Shown: positions 16,244 through 24,575, numbered from the stretch's first letter. The stretch: 64,000 nt of DNA from JAQUOA01 sp037443785 (GCA_037443785.1 JBBINR010000009.1:38053-102052), one strand, 5' to 3'. Program-made: numbers and translations. Notes: a model not told the origin generated them from the letters alone.

Positions 16244-16934
16244 ATTGTATGTTTACCTTTAACAGTGAATACAATCGTGAGCGTCCTGTATGGGTTACAA
16301 GTAATTCTCGTGAGTTCTTCTTCTTTCTCACCCAATCTGCCTCTAACATTTTGGAGAGGAACGCCGCACCCAAAGCACCTGCAAGATGTTTCTTTCGCTC
16401 ACTCCAATCCAAACATTGTCTGGCAAAAACCCGGTTGCAATGTTTTAACTTTTCTAAATCAATCCCGAGTTTATCAAAAAAACTTTCCCCTTCTGTTGTA
16501 AGTTTGTATTCATTGTTGAGGGAAATAAGAATATTGTTTTTCACCATAGATTCGGTCACAAGGACGCCGACCCTCCCCGCAAGATGATCATAACATGTTC
16601 TCGCATATTCTATACCTGCGCTAGAATTATTTTTTTGCAGCGATGCTTTTCCATCCAATGAAATTAAATTCGCAATTGATTCTATCGCATAGGCAACTTC
16701 TGGTTTCCCGATGGTGTAGTATCTGTGTCTTCCATGTTGTTCAACTCTTACCAAATCTGCCTTCATCAATTTCAACAAATGGTTGCTTGCAGACTGCGCT
16801 GAAATATTTGCACATAGGGCAAGTTCGCCGGCTGTATATGCCCTTCCATCAAGCAAATTCCACAACATTGTGGCACGCGCAGGTTCGCCAATCAGTGAAC
16901 TTAATTCCGAAAAACTTTTATTGAATTCCGCCAT
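16242..16934 (-). CDS. ArsR-type winged-helix regulator with long C-terminal domain
   Basis: Protein of 230 residues. The first 95 residues are an ArsR winged helix: SSLIGEPARATMLWNLLDGR, LALCANISAQSASNHLLKLMKADLV and the wing VEQHGRHRYYTIG. The remaining part (Cys-containing, with a CLDWSERKKHLAGALG segment) is longer than in minimal ArsR proteins and resembles the extended ArsR regulators often found beside small enzyme genes. The start at 16934 is preferred over the alternative at 16943. It is divergent from the OsmC gene at 17055, which it may control. Confidence 0.82.
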   Translation of the reverse strand: MAEFNKSFSELSSLIGEPARATMLWNLLDGRAYTAGELALCANISAQSASNHLLKLMKADLVRVEQHGRHRYYTIGKPEVAYAIESIANLISLDGKASLQKNNSSAGIEYARTCYDHLAGRVGVLVTESMVKNNILISLNNEYKLTTEGESFFDKLGIDLEKLKHCNRVFARQCLDWSERKKHLAGALGAAFLSKMLEADWVRKKKNSRELLVTHTGRSRLYSLLKVNIQ

Positions 16935-16984
16935 ATAGTGCACTCTTTCTTTTTACGAAGATACTCAAATGTGAATTAGCATTG

Positions 16985-17000
16985 TTCATTTTCGAATGAA
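16985..17000. promoter_or_regulatory. Inverted repeat between the ArsR-type and OsmC genes
   Basis: TTCATT and AATGAA flank TTCG in the 120-nt divergent intergenic space. The position between divergent promoters fits an operator for the ArsR-type regulator at 16242, but the arms are only 6 bp and A/T-rich, so this is tentative. Confidence 0.3.
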
Positions 17001-17054
17001 ATAATGTTTCCGCATATCCACTATCTTTATGGAGAATGTAACTGAAAGGAAATT

Positions 17055-17519
17055 ATGATGAAACATACCGTAGAAATTTGTTGGAACAAAAAATCAGAGG
17101 AACGGTTTCTTGATAACAAGTACTCAAGGCTTCACACATGGTCATTTGACGGCGGCACGATTGTGAATGCATCGTCGTCTCCCTTGGTTGTCCCTCTTCC
17201 ACAGTCAAGTGAATCTGCCGTTGATCCTGAGGAAGCATATATTGCGTCGCTTGCAAGTTGTCACATGCTTTTTTTCTTGTCCATTGCTGCGAGCCAAAAA
17301 TTTATTGTTGAACGATATGAAGACCGTACGGAGGGCATTCTTCAAAAAAACGACGAAGGACAATTGGCGATTACCGATGTCTATCTTTATCCTGTGGTTC
17401 AGTTTGGCGGTAACAATAAACCTACTCCCGGCCAGATCGCACAAGTACATGAAGCGGCGCATAAAAAATGTTTCCTTGCAGCGTCGGTGAAGACAACAAT
17501 ACATCTCACTATACAGTAA
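17055..17519 (+). CDS. OsmC-family peroxiredoxin-like protein
   Basis: Protein of 154 residues of the OsmC/Ohr family, which reduces organic hydroperoxides with a Cys pair. The first Cys is in EEAYIASLASCHMLFFL (about residue 69) and the second in EAAHKKCFLAASV (about residue 139), the usual arrangement. The N-terminal strand pattern WSFDGGTIVNASSSPLVVP is typical of the OsmC subgroup. It follows AAAGGAAA and may use either of two adjacent ATGs (17055 or 17058). Divergence from an ArsR-type regulator suggests inducible expression. An ACT-domain gene follows closely. Confidence 0.9.
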   Translation: MMKHTVEICWNKKSEERFLDNKYSRLHTWSFDGGTIVNASSSPLVVPLPQSSESAVDPEEAYIASLASCHMLFFLSIAASQKFIVERYEDRTEGILQKNDEGQLAITDVYLYPVVQFGGNNKPTPGQIAQVHEAAHKKCFLAASVKTTIHLTIQ

Positions 17520-17533
17520 AAGGAGTATCTATA

Positions 17534-17932
17534 ATGCAAGATCTTGCCATAAAAATGAATCATCGCCCAGGCGCGCTCGCCTCATTGGGAGAAATACTCG
17601 GCAATGCGGGCGTGAGTATTGAAGGAGGCGGAGTTTTTGTGGTTGATGGAAAAGCGACGGCTCATTTTTTATTTGAGAATGCAGAAGCTGCCATGAACGT
17701 GTTGAAGCAGAATGGATTTTCAGTTTTTGAACCAAGAGATATTCTTATTCAAAGGCTGAACCAGGATGAACCCGGACAATTAGGGAAAATAGCACGCATG
17801 ATGGCTGCTGCTGGTGTTAACATCGAAGTAATGTACAGTGATCATCAGAATCAACTGATCTTGGTCGTTGATAACTATGAACAAGGAAAGATCGTTTCTG
17901 AACAATGGAAATTTCGACACGTAAAACCTTGA
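17534..17932 (+). CDS. ACT-domain protein
   Basis: Protein of 132 residues consisting of two ACT-like ligand-binding units: LAIKMNHRPGALASLGEILGNAGVSIEGG at the N-terminus and LNQDEPGQLGKIARMMAAAGVNIEVMYSD in the second half. ACT domains usually bind amino acids, but no catalytic or DNA-binding domain is attached. The frame is open from 17468, overlapping the OsmC gene, but AAAAGGAG stands before the ATG at 17534. It is 14 nt behind the OsmC gene and probably cotranscribed with it. Confidence 0.83.
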   Translation: MQDLAIKMNHRPGALASLGEILGNAGVSIEGGGVFVVDGKATAHFLFENAEAAMNVLKQNGFSVFEPRDILIQRLNQDEPGQLGKIARMMAAAGVNIEVMYSDHQNQLILVVDNYEQGKIVSEQWKFRHVKP

Positions 17933-17943
17933 TTCGTGATGCG

Positions 17944-18126
17944 CTACTTCAAAGCACTTATTTTCTTTTTTAACACATTCTTGTCAGTATCCGTTTTGGC
18001 AGTTTCAAACGCGTGTTCAAAATTTTCCTTGGCTCTAAGATTATCAATCCCCGTATACAGATCTCCAAGCAAGGCAAAATAAAATTGGTTGTCGGTCAAT
18101 TTCAATTTTTCCGCTTCACGAATGGC
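17944..18126 (-). pseudogene. Remnant of an ECF42-type sigma factor gene (C-terminal end only)
   Basis: About 60 codons ending in a proper stop encode EAIREAEKLKLTDNQFYFALLG, which is identical to the segment near the C-terminus of the intact sigma factor at 20110-21339; the last 40 residues are recognisably related but diverged. No sigma region 2 or 4 lies upstream; the homology ends abruptly near 18126. At the DNA level a stretch of about 55 bp (18066-18120) is almost identical to the intact copy. Both lie on the minus strand about 2.2 kb apart, flanking the rhodanese, LysR and GNAT genes. It has no plausible function on its own. Confidence 0.85.
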
Positions 18127-18202
18127 CTCGTTCTTCTTTTGAAAGGTCAAAATTCGTCATGTAATATTATTTTAATGTGAAATTGAAACCAAGGAAATGA
18201 TT

Positions 18203-18598
18203 CTAACAAGCGCATTTTATTTGTACTCCACCTTTCTTTGGTTTTGTTCCTTCGGTGGCGTAGCCGTCAAATTTCCACCATTCTATCCCGCCAATCAGTT
18301 CTTTTACATTGAAGCCAAGTTTTGCGAGCTTTAATGCTCCTTTCGTTGAAGCATTGCATCCGATTCCATCACAGTACGTTACGTAGAGAGAATTTTTATT
18401 GAGCTTTTTTACTGTTTCTTCATTCATCGTACGATGAGGGAAATTTATGGCGCCGGGAATGTGTTCCTTTACAAAACCTTCGGACGTGCGGGCATCGATG
18501 ACAACAATTTTTTCGCCGTTGTTTAATGCGTTGAAAAGATCTGCCGAATCCATTTCGTAATTCAGCTTGTCTTCGTAGTGTTTAATTTGTTCATTCAT
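18203..18598 (-). CDS. Rhodanese-like domain protein
   Basis: Protein of 131 residues with one rhodanese domain: IVVIDARTSEGFVKEHIPGAINFPH, then the active-site loop YCDGIGCNAS with the probable catalytic Cys at residue 76 and a second Cys at 81, then KLAKLGFNVKELIGGIEWWKFDGY. These proteins carry sulfur as a persulfide or act as redox or phosphatase-like modules. The C-terminus ends in CAC, giving two more Cys residues. No signal peptide is seen. It is divergent from the LysR gene at 18769, a plausible regulator. Confidence 0.9.
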   Translation of the reverse strand: MNEQIKHYEDKLNYEMDSADLFNALNNGEKIVVIDARTSEGFVKEHIPGAINFPHRTMNEETVKKLNKNSLYVTYCDGIGCNASTKGALKLAKLGFNVKELIGGIEWWKFDGYATEGTKPKKGGVQIKCAC

Positions 18599-18768
18599 GG
18601 TGAACCCTTATATTGAATGGAAAATGTTACTGTTTAATTAACACACACCAACATACTATCCGAAGGACTGATATAACAACGAAAAGAATTCATTATCATT
18701 ATGAGTTTTTTTCATTATCATCGTTCACGCATTCATAGTATATTTTTTACACAAGAAAGATTGAGGAA

Positions 18769-19656
18769 ATGGAAATCCGCCACTTGAAGTTGATCAAAGC
18801 TATCGTTGAAGAAGGAAGCATCACTAAGGCTATCAATAAATTGAACCTTACCCAATCGGCATTAAGCCACCAATTGAAGGAAGCTGAATATCAATTAGGC
18901 ACAAAGGTGTTTCTTCGCGTCAATAAAAAATTAGTTCTGACGAAGGCAGGAGCAAAATTATACGAACTTGCCGGCGAAATTTTGGAAAAATTGTCTGATA
19001 CCGAAGTGCAGATCAAAAAATTACTTTACGGCGAGTACGGTGAAATTAGAATAAGTACAGAATGTTATACGAGTTACCATTGGCTTCCGTCATTGATGCG
19101 CCAGTACCATTTGCTCTATCCAAATGTCGAGTTAAAAATTGTTATGGAAGCGACGCATCATCCATTGCAAAAGCTGCTGTCGGGAGACCTTGATGTAGCC
19201 ATAACAAGCGACCCAATCAAGGACAGCAATATTACATACATTGAATTATTTCAAGACGAGATGTTCGCGGTCGTGCCCGATTCTCACGAATGGACAAAGA
19301 AAAAATTTGTATCGGCGGAAGATTTTGCCGATCAGAATCTGATCGTGCACTCACTGCCCCTGGAAACGGTTAGTGTTCATCAATTTGTGCTTGCGCCGGC
19401 AGGCGTAACACCAAAAAAGGTTACCGTCCTTCCCTTGACGGAAGCGGCAATAGAAATGGTGAAAGCAGAAATGGGAATTATGGTCATGGCGCAATGGGCT
19501 ATGGAGCCGTATCTCCAAGCTGATTCGTTGAAAACAGTCAAGATCGGACGCAAAGGGTTGAAACGAAATCACTACATTGCTATTTTAAAAAATAAACAGC
19601 TTCCTGAATACTTCACCAGATTCGTTGAATTTTTGCGGCGGGAGATTTCTCTTTGA
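18769..19656 (+). CDS. LysR-family transcriptional regulator (MetR-like)
   Basis: Protein of 295 residues. The N-terminal winged helix reads MEIRHLKLIKAIVEEGSITKA and LNLTQSALSHQLKEAEYQLGTKVFLRVNKKLVLTKAG. The rest is a periplasmic-binding-protein-like effector domain beginning near residue 90 (GEIRISTECYTSYHWLPSLM), a segment typical of MetR-like members. The homology suggests but does not prove a role in sulfur or methionine metabolism, which would fit the divergent rhodanese gene. The stop codon overlaps the ATG of the following acetyltransferase gene. Confidence 0.9.
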   Translation: MEIRHLKLIKAIVEEGSITKAINKLNLTQSALSHQLKEAEYQLGTKVFLRVNKKLVLTKAGAKLYELAGEILEKLSDTEVQIKKLLYGEYGEIRISTECYTSYHWLPSLMRQYHLLYPNVELKIVMEATHHPLQKLLSGDLDVAITSDPIKDSNITYIELFQDEMFAVVPDSHEWTKKKFVSAEDFADQNLIVHSLPLETVSVHQFVLAPAGVTPKKVTVLPLTEAAIEMVKAEMGIMVMAQWAMEPYLQADSLKTVKIGRKGLKRNHYIAILKNKQLPEYFTRFVEFLRREISL

Positions 19657-20105
19657 TGCAATACTCAATTCGTTTATGCGAAAAGAAAAACATTCCTCGC
19701 CTCATTGAATTGTGTGAACATCATGCTCGATATGAAGGGGCGCGATATGAGGAAAAAAATAAGTGCGAGCAATTGCAGAAGTTGCTATTCGATCCATGCC
19801 CGCGTCTCCATTGCTGGATCGTTGAAGCGAATAACAAAATTATCGGTTATGCCTCATACACATTCGATTATTCCACATGGGATGCCGCTTTATTTCTCCA
19901 TTTAGACTGTTTATACCTCGAAGAGGGTTTCCGCGGATTTGGTATCGGCGAAGAGATCGTTCGACGATTGCGAATCGTTGCAAAAGAAAATGGGTGCGTG
20001 AATATCCAGTGGCAAACCCCCGCTTTTAACGACCGCGCGGTCAAATTTTATCAGCGAATCGGGGCTGCCGGCAAAGAAAAGATCAGATTTTCCCTCACAC
20101 TGTGA
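19656..20105 (+). CDS. GNAT-family N-acetyltransferase
   Basis: Protein of 149 residues with the GNAT fold. Motif A is LYLEEGFRGFGIGEEIVRRLRIVA, which matches the acetyl-CoA-binding (R/Q)xxGxG/A pattern. The C-terminal NIQWQTPAFNDRAVKFYQRIGA is the typical motif B. The similarity is closest to GNATs that acetylate small amines or amino acids. It starts in a TGATG overlap with the LysR gene and so is translationally coupled. Its end lies 4 nt from the end of the convergent sigma factor gene. Confidence 0.88.
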   Translation: MQYSIRLCEKKNIPRLIELCEHHARYEGARYEEKNKCEQLQKLLFDPCPRLHCWIVEANNKIIGYASYTFDYSTWDAALFLHLDCLYLEEGFRGFGIGEEIVRRLRIVAKENGCVNIQWQTPAFNDRAVKFYQRIGAAGKEKIRFSLTL

Positions 20106-20109
20106 AATA

Positions 20110-21339
20110 TTAACGGAATGTGTCAATCTTTCTCTGAATTGCTTTTTTATCATTTTCCGTTTTTGCAAGCAATTGGGCTTTGGTGAAATATTCCTTTGCT
20201 TTTTTATTATCACTGCCGGAATGCAATTCGCCAAGCAAAGCAAAATAAAATTGGTTGTCGGTCAATTTTAATTTTTCCGCTTCACGAATCGCTTCTTCTT
20301 TTGAATTTGCTTTCGATAGAGCATACGTTCGATTGAGTGCAGCAACAGGAGAATATTCTCTCTGCAATAATTGATTATATAATTGCAAAATATTCTCCCA
20401 TTTTTCTTTTGTATCTTCTTTGTGTGTGTGCCAATAAGCAATGGCGGCCTCTAAATGATATTTCGAGAGTGTATTTCCTATTGCCGCGCGATGTAAATAA
20501 TATCCTCCTCTGCTGATCAATTCTGCATTCCAGAGATTCACATTTTGATCGTTGTATAAAATCAATTCTCCGTTTTGATCTATCCGCGCATCGAAGCGTG
20601 ATGCATGAAAGCACATAAGCGCAAGCAGCGCATTCACCTGCGGTTTGTTCGTCTGTTCATTCTCAACAAGCATGGTGCAAAGACGCATGGCTTCAATGCA
20701 GAGATCCTTTCGCAGTGTCGTATTTTGACTTGTAGAATAATATCCTTCGCTGAACAACAGATAAATTGTTGTCAGCACTGTTTCTAATCGTTTATCGATT
20801 TCTCCAGGATTTGGAAATTCTATTTTAATTTTTTCTTCTCGTAGTTTTTCCTTTGCACGGAATAACCGCTTGTTGATTACTTCTTTCGTTGTCAGAAATG
20901 CATCGGCAATTTCTTCGATGCCGAATCCGCAGAGGATACGAAGCGATAATCCAATTTGTGCTTCCAGCGGAATTGATGGATGACAAACGGCAAACATCAT
21001 CTGCAACTGACTGTCGTTGATGTTGTGCAGCGAGAGATCGATTTCTTCTTCGTGAAATTCGAGGGAATCTTTTTTTACTTCTGAAGCAATCTTATTTTTA
21101 AAGACTGCATCGTGCTGCAGTAAATTTTTTGCCTTATTCTTTGCAACCGTGTACAGCCACGCCGTTGGATTTTTGGGAAGTCCTTCATATCCCCAGATTT
21201 GTGAAGCGGTAAGAAATGTTTCGCTGGCAATATCTTCAGCCGTTTCTATTTGCTCGAAACCGAAACGCCTGACCAGAACGGAGACGATTTTTCTGTATTC
21301 CGTTCTGAAGAGATGGGGAAGAAGTTCGGTTTGGTTCAT
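20110..21339 (-). CDS. ECF sigma factor with DUF6596/TPR C-terminal extension (ECF42 type)
   Basis: Protein of 409 residues. Region 2 lies near residues 10-75 (VLVRRFGFEQIETAEDIASETFL, NPTAWLYTVAKNKAKNLLQ) and region 4 near residues 110-175 (FAVCHPSIPLEAQIGLSLRI, IEEIADAFLTTKEVINKRLFRAKEKL). A long extension of about 230 residues follows, with LLFSEGY, LMCFHASRFDARID and TPR-like helices toward the end. This architecture defines the ECF42-like sigma factors, which lack an anti-sigma gene and are linked to YCII/DGPF genes; two such genes lie 2-4 kb away on the same strand. The extension is thought to control activity. The intact gene has a truncated relative at 17944. Confidence 0.9.
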   Translation of the reverse strand: MNQTELLPHLFRTEYRKIVSVLVRRFGFEQIETAEDIASETFLTASQIWGYEGLPKNPTAWLYTVAKNKAKNLLQHDAVFKNKIASEVKKDSLEFHEEEIDLSLHNINDSQLQMMFAVCHPSIPLEAQIGLSLRILCGFGIEEIADAFLTTKEVINKRLFRAKEKLREEKIKIEFPNPGEIDKRLETVLTTIYLLFSEGYYSTSQNTTLRKDLCIEAMRLCTMLVENEQTNKPQVNALLALMCFHASRFDARIDQNGELILYNDQNVNLWNAELISRGGYYLHRAAIGNTLSKYHLEAAIAYWHTHKEDTKEKWENILQLYNQLLQREYSPVAALNRTYALSKANSKEEAIREAEKLKLTDNQFYFALLGELHSGSDNKKAKEYFTKAQLLAKTENDKKAIQRKIDTFR

Positions 21340-21583
21340 AAAATATGTTCGTGCAAAGTGAGTTACTATCTTATAATTTGACTAAGTTCTTTTCCCATCA
21401 AATGTCCCAATCTGTCAATTCCCTTCCATCTGAGAATCTGCTTTACATACTTTTCGATTTTTTACTCTTGGTTTGAACTTTTTTTGATCACTTTATAAAT
21501 ATAGGTTTTCAAGCATATCAAAAGAACCTGTTTTTCTAGGTATCTGTAAATCAGAAATAATTCAATGAATAACAATAAAAATA

Positions 21584-21629
21584 TATTGATAAACAATAAA
21601 TAATAAATTATATTGATTCTAACAATATA
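21584..21629. promoter_or_regulatory. Two inverted repeats upstream of the DUF2975/HTH pair, probable operator
   Basis: TATTGATAAACAATA (21584-21598) and TATATTG-N7-CAATATA (21609-21629) both carry TATTG facing CAATA and lie directly before the ribosome-binding site at 21631. Paired sites fit dimer binding by the Xre-type regulator encoded by the second gene. The remaining part of the 304-nt gap (21340-21583) shows nothing I can identify. Confidence 0.45.
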
Positions 21630-21643
21630 TAGGAGGAATGTCA

Positions 21644-22120
21644 ATGAAAAGAAGTTCAACAATATTTCTTCAGATAGTCATTGTCCTCATCGGCATTGGA
21701 GCTCTTGCTCTTCTGCTTTGGGAACCTCACATCGAGGGTCGGAATGCGCACGCAACTCTCTTTCAAATTTATTTCAATGATCCATTCCTGGCGTACGTGT
21801 ACGTCGGATCCATTGCGTTCTTCGTTGCTCTTTATCAAGCATACAAAATCTTGGGATTTGCCGGACGAAATAAAGTGTTCTCGCTGGAGGCAGTGAAAGC
21901 GTTACGGACTATAAAATATTGCGCGTTAACCATCATTACTTTTGTTGCAGGGGCAGAAATCTTTATTCTCCTTAGCAACAGCGATGATCGTGCGGGCGGA
22001 GTTGCAATGGGTATCCTGATCGCTTTCGGCTCAGTCATCATCGCTACCGCGGCGGCGGTGTTTGAACGGCTTTTAAAAAATGCAGTAGAGATAAAATCAG
22101 AAAATGATTTAACGGTATAA
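21644..22120 (+). CDS. DUF2975-family membrane protein
   Basis: Protein of 158 residues with four hydrophobic segments (about residues 7-28, 48-68, 90-112 and 120-140), matching the DUF2975 family. Such genes are nearly always followed by a small Xre/Cro-type regulator, as here (22133). The function is unknown; a membrane-located partner of the regulator is a common guess. An ATG at 21638 is only one base from the AGGAGG motif, whereas the ATG at 21644 has a 7-nt spacer and is chosen. Confidence 0.85.
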   Translation: MKRSSTIFLQIVIVLIGIGALALLLWEPHIEGRNAHATLFQIYFNDPFLAYVYVGSIAFFVALYQAYKILGFAGRNKVFSLEAVKALRTIKYCALTIITFVAGAEIFILLSNSDDRAGGVAMGILIAFGSVIIATAAAVFERLLKNAVEIKSENDLTV

Positions 22121-22132
22121 AGGCGCCCAATA

Positions 22133-22348
22133 ATGTCAATCATAATAAATATTGATGTAATGCTGGCGAAACGAAAAATGAGCGTTACCGAACTTTCGGA
22201 AAAGGTTGGAATAACAATGGCTAATCTTTCCATATTAAAAAACGAAAAAGCAAAAGCAATTCGTCTGTCAACATTGGAAGCAATCTGCAAAGCTTTGGAT
22301 TGCCAACCCGGAGACATTTTGGAATACAAAAGCAACGACAATGCTTAA
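22133..22348 (+). CDS. Xre/Cro-type helix-turn-helix regulator (YozG-like)
   Basis: Protein of 71 residues that is a single HTH_3/HTH_26 domain: INIDVMLAKRKMSVTELSEKVGITMANLSILKNEKAKAIRLSTLEAICKAL followed by CQPGDILEY. It belongs to the small YozG-like regulators paired with DUF2975 proteins. It starts 12 nt after the membrane-protein gene and presumably controls the pair through the inverted repeats at 21584-21629. Confidence 0.9.
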   Translation: MSIIINIDVMLAKRKMSVTELSEKVGITMANLSILKNEKAKAIRLSTLEAICKALDCQPGDILEYKSNDNA

Positions 22349-22405
22349 GCATTCATTGTTACAGACCAAATTATGAATGGCTTTGCGGAAATTTGAGATA
22401 CAAAC

Positions 22406-22963
22406 TCAAACTCTTAATGAGCCGCGAAATCCTCTTACAGCATAGTATGATTCTGCACCGTTGTGATATGTAAAGACGCGGTCATAGCGACGGTCGCAGA
22501 AGATGGCGCCGCTTAATTCTCTAATTGCATCAGGAGTTCGTACCCAGCTGGATGTTTTCAAATCGAATTCTCCAAGCTTTTGCAGCTGGCGGTATTCTTC
22601 TTCTGTTAAAATTTCAATGCCCATTGCCGCCGCCATATCAATCGCGCTATTTTTCGGTTTATGTTCTTTTCGTGAATCGAGTGCTTCACGGTCGTAACAA
22701 AGACTTCTGCGGTCTTTGGGGCTTTCCTCTGAACAATCAAAAAAAATATATTCACCTTTCTTTTTATCATACGCAACAACATCCGGTTCGCCGCCTGTCT
22801 TTTCCATTTCATTGAGCGACCATAATTTTTCAGAGCTGGCATCAAGTTGTGCTTGCACTTTTGACCATTCAAGACCTTTGTGGCGGTTCATATTTTTCTC
22901 AAAACGGATTTTCAAAGTTTTAAGAAGTTCTTCATGCTGTTTTGATGACAATTCTTTTTTCAT
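22406..22963 (-). CDS. DUF4256-family protein
   Basis: Protein of 185 residues that matches the DUF4256 family along its length: LLKTLKIRFEKNMNRHKGLEW, EMEKTGGEPDVVAYD, EYIFFDCSEESPKDRRSLCYDREAL, NSAIDMAAAMGIEILTEEEYRQLQ and SSWVRTPDAIRELSGAIFCDRRYDRVF. The activity is not known; the family is soluble and widespread in Bacteroidota and Firmicutes. It lies 9 nt downstream of a DoxX gene on the same strand and belongs to the leftward cluster that also encodes two YCII proteins. Confidence 0.88.
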   Translation of the reverse strand: MKKELSSKQHEELLKTLKIRFEKNMNRHKGLEWSKVQAQLDASSEKLWSLNEMEKTGGEPDVVAYDKKKGEYIFFDCSEESPKDRRSLCYDREALDSRKEHKPKNSAIDMAAAMGIEILTEEEYRQLQKLGEFDLKTSSWVRTPDAIRELSGAIFCDRRYDRVFTYHNGAESYYAVRGFRGSLRV

Positions 22964-22972
22964 ATACTTTAT

Positions 22973-23362
22973 TTATTGATGTCCGGAAATGATTTTTCTA
23001 TTAGCAGGTCTGTAGTACCATGATAATCCGGTCAGAACAAGTAATAACAAAGAGGGAAATAATTCAACCGCAGGATCACCGGCTGCAATATGCGAATACA
23101 TTGCACCGGTCATGATAAAGAAAAATCCTGCATAGGCCCATTCTTTAAGTAAAGGAAATTTAGGGATAAGTACCGCTATAACTCCCAGCATTTTCCATGC
23201 TCCAAGTATTGTCAGCACATAGACGGGATAGCCCAAATGCGCAATCATATCCGGGCCTCCTTGCCCGTTGAATTTGAATAACTGCCCTAATCCGGTTGAT
23301 ACCATTCCCAATGCAAGCCAGAGGGTGGCAACCCAATAGATAATTTTATTTCTCTTGCTCAT
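22973..23362 (-). CDS. DoxX-family membrane protein
   Basis: Protein of 129 residues with four membrane spans of the DoxX/DoxX_2 type: WVATLWLALGMVSTGLGQLF, HLGYPVYVLTILGAWKMLGVIAVLIP, LKEWAYAGFFFIMTGAMYSHIAAGD and LLLLVLTGLSWYYRP. DoxX-like proteins are linked to thiosulfate:quinone oxidoreductase in archaea, but most bacterial members have unknown roles. It lies between DUF4256 and YCII genes on the minus strand with short spacers, so it is likely cotranscribed with them. Related proteins are at 41501 and 44979. Confidence 0.88.
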   Translation of the reverse strand: MSKRNKIIYWVATLWLALGMVSTGLGQLFKFNGQGGPDMIAHLGYPVYVLTILGAWKMLGVIAVLIPKFPLLKEWAYAGFFFIMTGAMYSHIAAGDPAVELFPSLLLLVLTGLSWYYRPANRKIISGHQ

Positions 23363-23380
23363 AATTTTTTCCCTTTCTGC

Positions 23381-23728
23381 TTAACTATTCCCGCTCGTTT
23401 CCACAACCGGACGCACCTCAACACTTCCTGCCTTGGTTTGTATGATCGGACATCCTTTCGCCATCTCGGTTGCTTCGGCAAGCGATTCCGCTTTCACGAA
23501 CATGTAACCGCCGAGGGTTTCTTTTATTTCAACATACGGTCCGTTCGTGATAACATTGTTCGACTTGACGACGTTACCATTTGTTCCTAGTTGTTTGCCG
23601 CTGTCAACAAATTTATTTTGTGCTGCTATACTGCTGATCCAATCCTGCCACATTTTGTAATCCATCTTAGGATTGTTCCACGCCTCTTGCAGGTTTGTAA
23701 ATCTGAATATTAACATAAATTCTTTCAT
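23381..23728 (-). CDS. YCII/DGPF-family protein
   Basis: Protein of 115 residues of the YCII-related (DGPF) family, which has a ferredoxin-like dimeric alpha/beta barrel. The diagnostic segment reads VITNGPYVEIKETLGGYMFVKAESLAEATEMAKGCP, with NGPY in place of DGPF, and the C-terminus has VEVRPVVE. Function in this family is not established, although genes are linked to ECF42 sigma factors. It stands in a leftward run with another YCII gene (24213), DUF1761, DoxX and DUF4256 genes, upstream of the sigma factor at 20110. Confidence 0.88.
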   Translation of the reverse strand: MKEFMLIFRFTNLQEAWNNPKMDYKMWQDWISSIAAQNKFVDSGKQLGTNGNVVKSNNVITNGPYVEIKETLGGYMFVKAESLAEATEMAKGCPIIQTKAGSVEVRPVVETSGNS

Positions 23729-23776
23729 GATTGTTCTTTCCTTGTGAAAATTTTTTATATAGTTCTCGTAAAGACG

Positions 23777-24202
23777 CTAACTCGAAAAAGATTTTTTGTT
23801 GTGCCACACTGTAAGAACAACTGCCATAAACAGCATTTTCATCAGCCAATCGCCCGCATGAACTGCGCCAAGCGGCCACGGCATATGATCCCACAATATT
23901 GCACCTGCCATACCTACGGCGTGGAATGCAAGCCATAAAAGCAACATCAAGTTCACAGCATTTTTTACTCTTGTAATTTCAAGGCGTGTGATAAGAAATG
24001 CCAGCACGTACGATGCAATGAGTTCACGAAGTGGAGCGAATATCATCGTCCATTGCGGAAATGCTGGTGCAGCATTGTTTCGATACGTTGTCCATATTGT
24101 GCCAAACATCATCGGGCTGTACCATATTCCGCTGAGTATGAAAGCAATGAATCCGGTAACGATAACAGCTGCATAATTTATTTTGAATGATGATGTATTC
24201 AT
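23777..24202 (-). CDS. DUF1761-family membrane protein
   Basis: Protein of 141 residues with four hydrophobic segments and the family pattern INYAAVIVTGFIAFILSGIWYSPMMFG at the N-terminus, ELIASYVLAFLI in the middle and WLAFHAVGMAGAILWDHMPW later on. DUF1761 proteins are small integral membrane proteins of unknown function. It is set between two YCII genes, ten bases after one and about 50 before the other, so it is part of the same transcript. Confidence 0.85.
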   Translation of the reverse strand: MNTSSFKINYAAVIVTGFIAFILSGIWYSPMMFGTIWTTYRNNAAPAFPQWTMIFAPLRELIASYVLAFLITRLEITRVKNAVNLMLLLWLAFHAVGMAGAILWDHMPWPLGAVHAGDWLMKMLFMAVVLTVWHNKKSFSS

Positions 24203-24212
24203 TGTTTATCCC

Positions 24213-24575
24213 TTAATGAATACCATCGTTCTTGGCGATCTTCCTCACTTCAACGCTGTTTCCTTCGCCTTGAAGCACGGGGGATCCTTTTGCAAATTCA
24301 ACTGCTTCTTCAACAGAATCAGCTTTTACAATAATGAACCCGCCGAGTGTTTCTTTGATCTCTCCGAATGGTCCGTTCGTAACGACTTTTTGCGAATTTT
24401 TCTTCCGAACGACTCTTGCATCATCGAACGGTAGACCGGTGCCGCTGACAAATTTATTTTGTGCCGCAATACCGCCGATCCAATCCATTGTCTGCTTCAT
24501 CCAAATTTGAATCTGTTCAGGCGAAGCAACCTTGTTGCCGTCTTCGTGGCGAAAAATTAATGCGTATTCGTTCAT
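24213..24575 (-). CDS. YCII/DGPF-family protein
   Basis: Protein of 120 residues. The diagnostic core is KVVTNGPFGEIKETLGGFIIVKADSVEEAVEFAKGSP, with NGPF in the DGPF position, followed by SVEVRKIA. The N-terminus NEYALIFRHEDG is the first strand of the fold. The start at 24575 is preferred over an in-frame start at 24596 because it begins that strand. It is the first gene of a probable leftward operon of YCII, DUF1761, YCII, DoxX and DUF4256 genes. Confidence 0.88.
   Translation of the reverse strand: MNEYALIFRHEDGNKVASPEQIQIWMKQTMDWIGGIAAQNKFVSGTGLPFDDARVVRKKNSQKVVTNGPFGEIKETLGGFIIVKADSVEEAVEFAKGSPVLQGEGNSVEVRKIAKNDGIH

Noticed and set aside
18640..18760. CATTATCAT repeats before the LysR gene as an operator
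   Set aside because: The sequence is A/T-rich and only 4-bp arms are symmetric; no T-N11-A site stands out.
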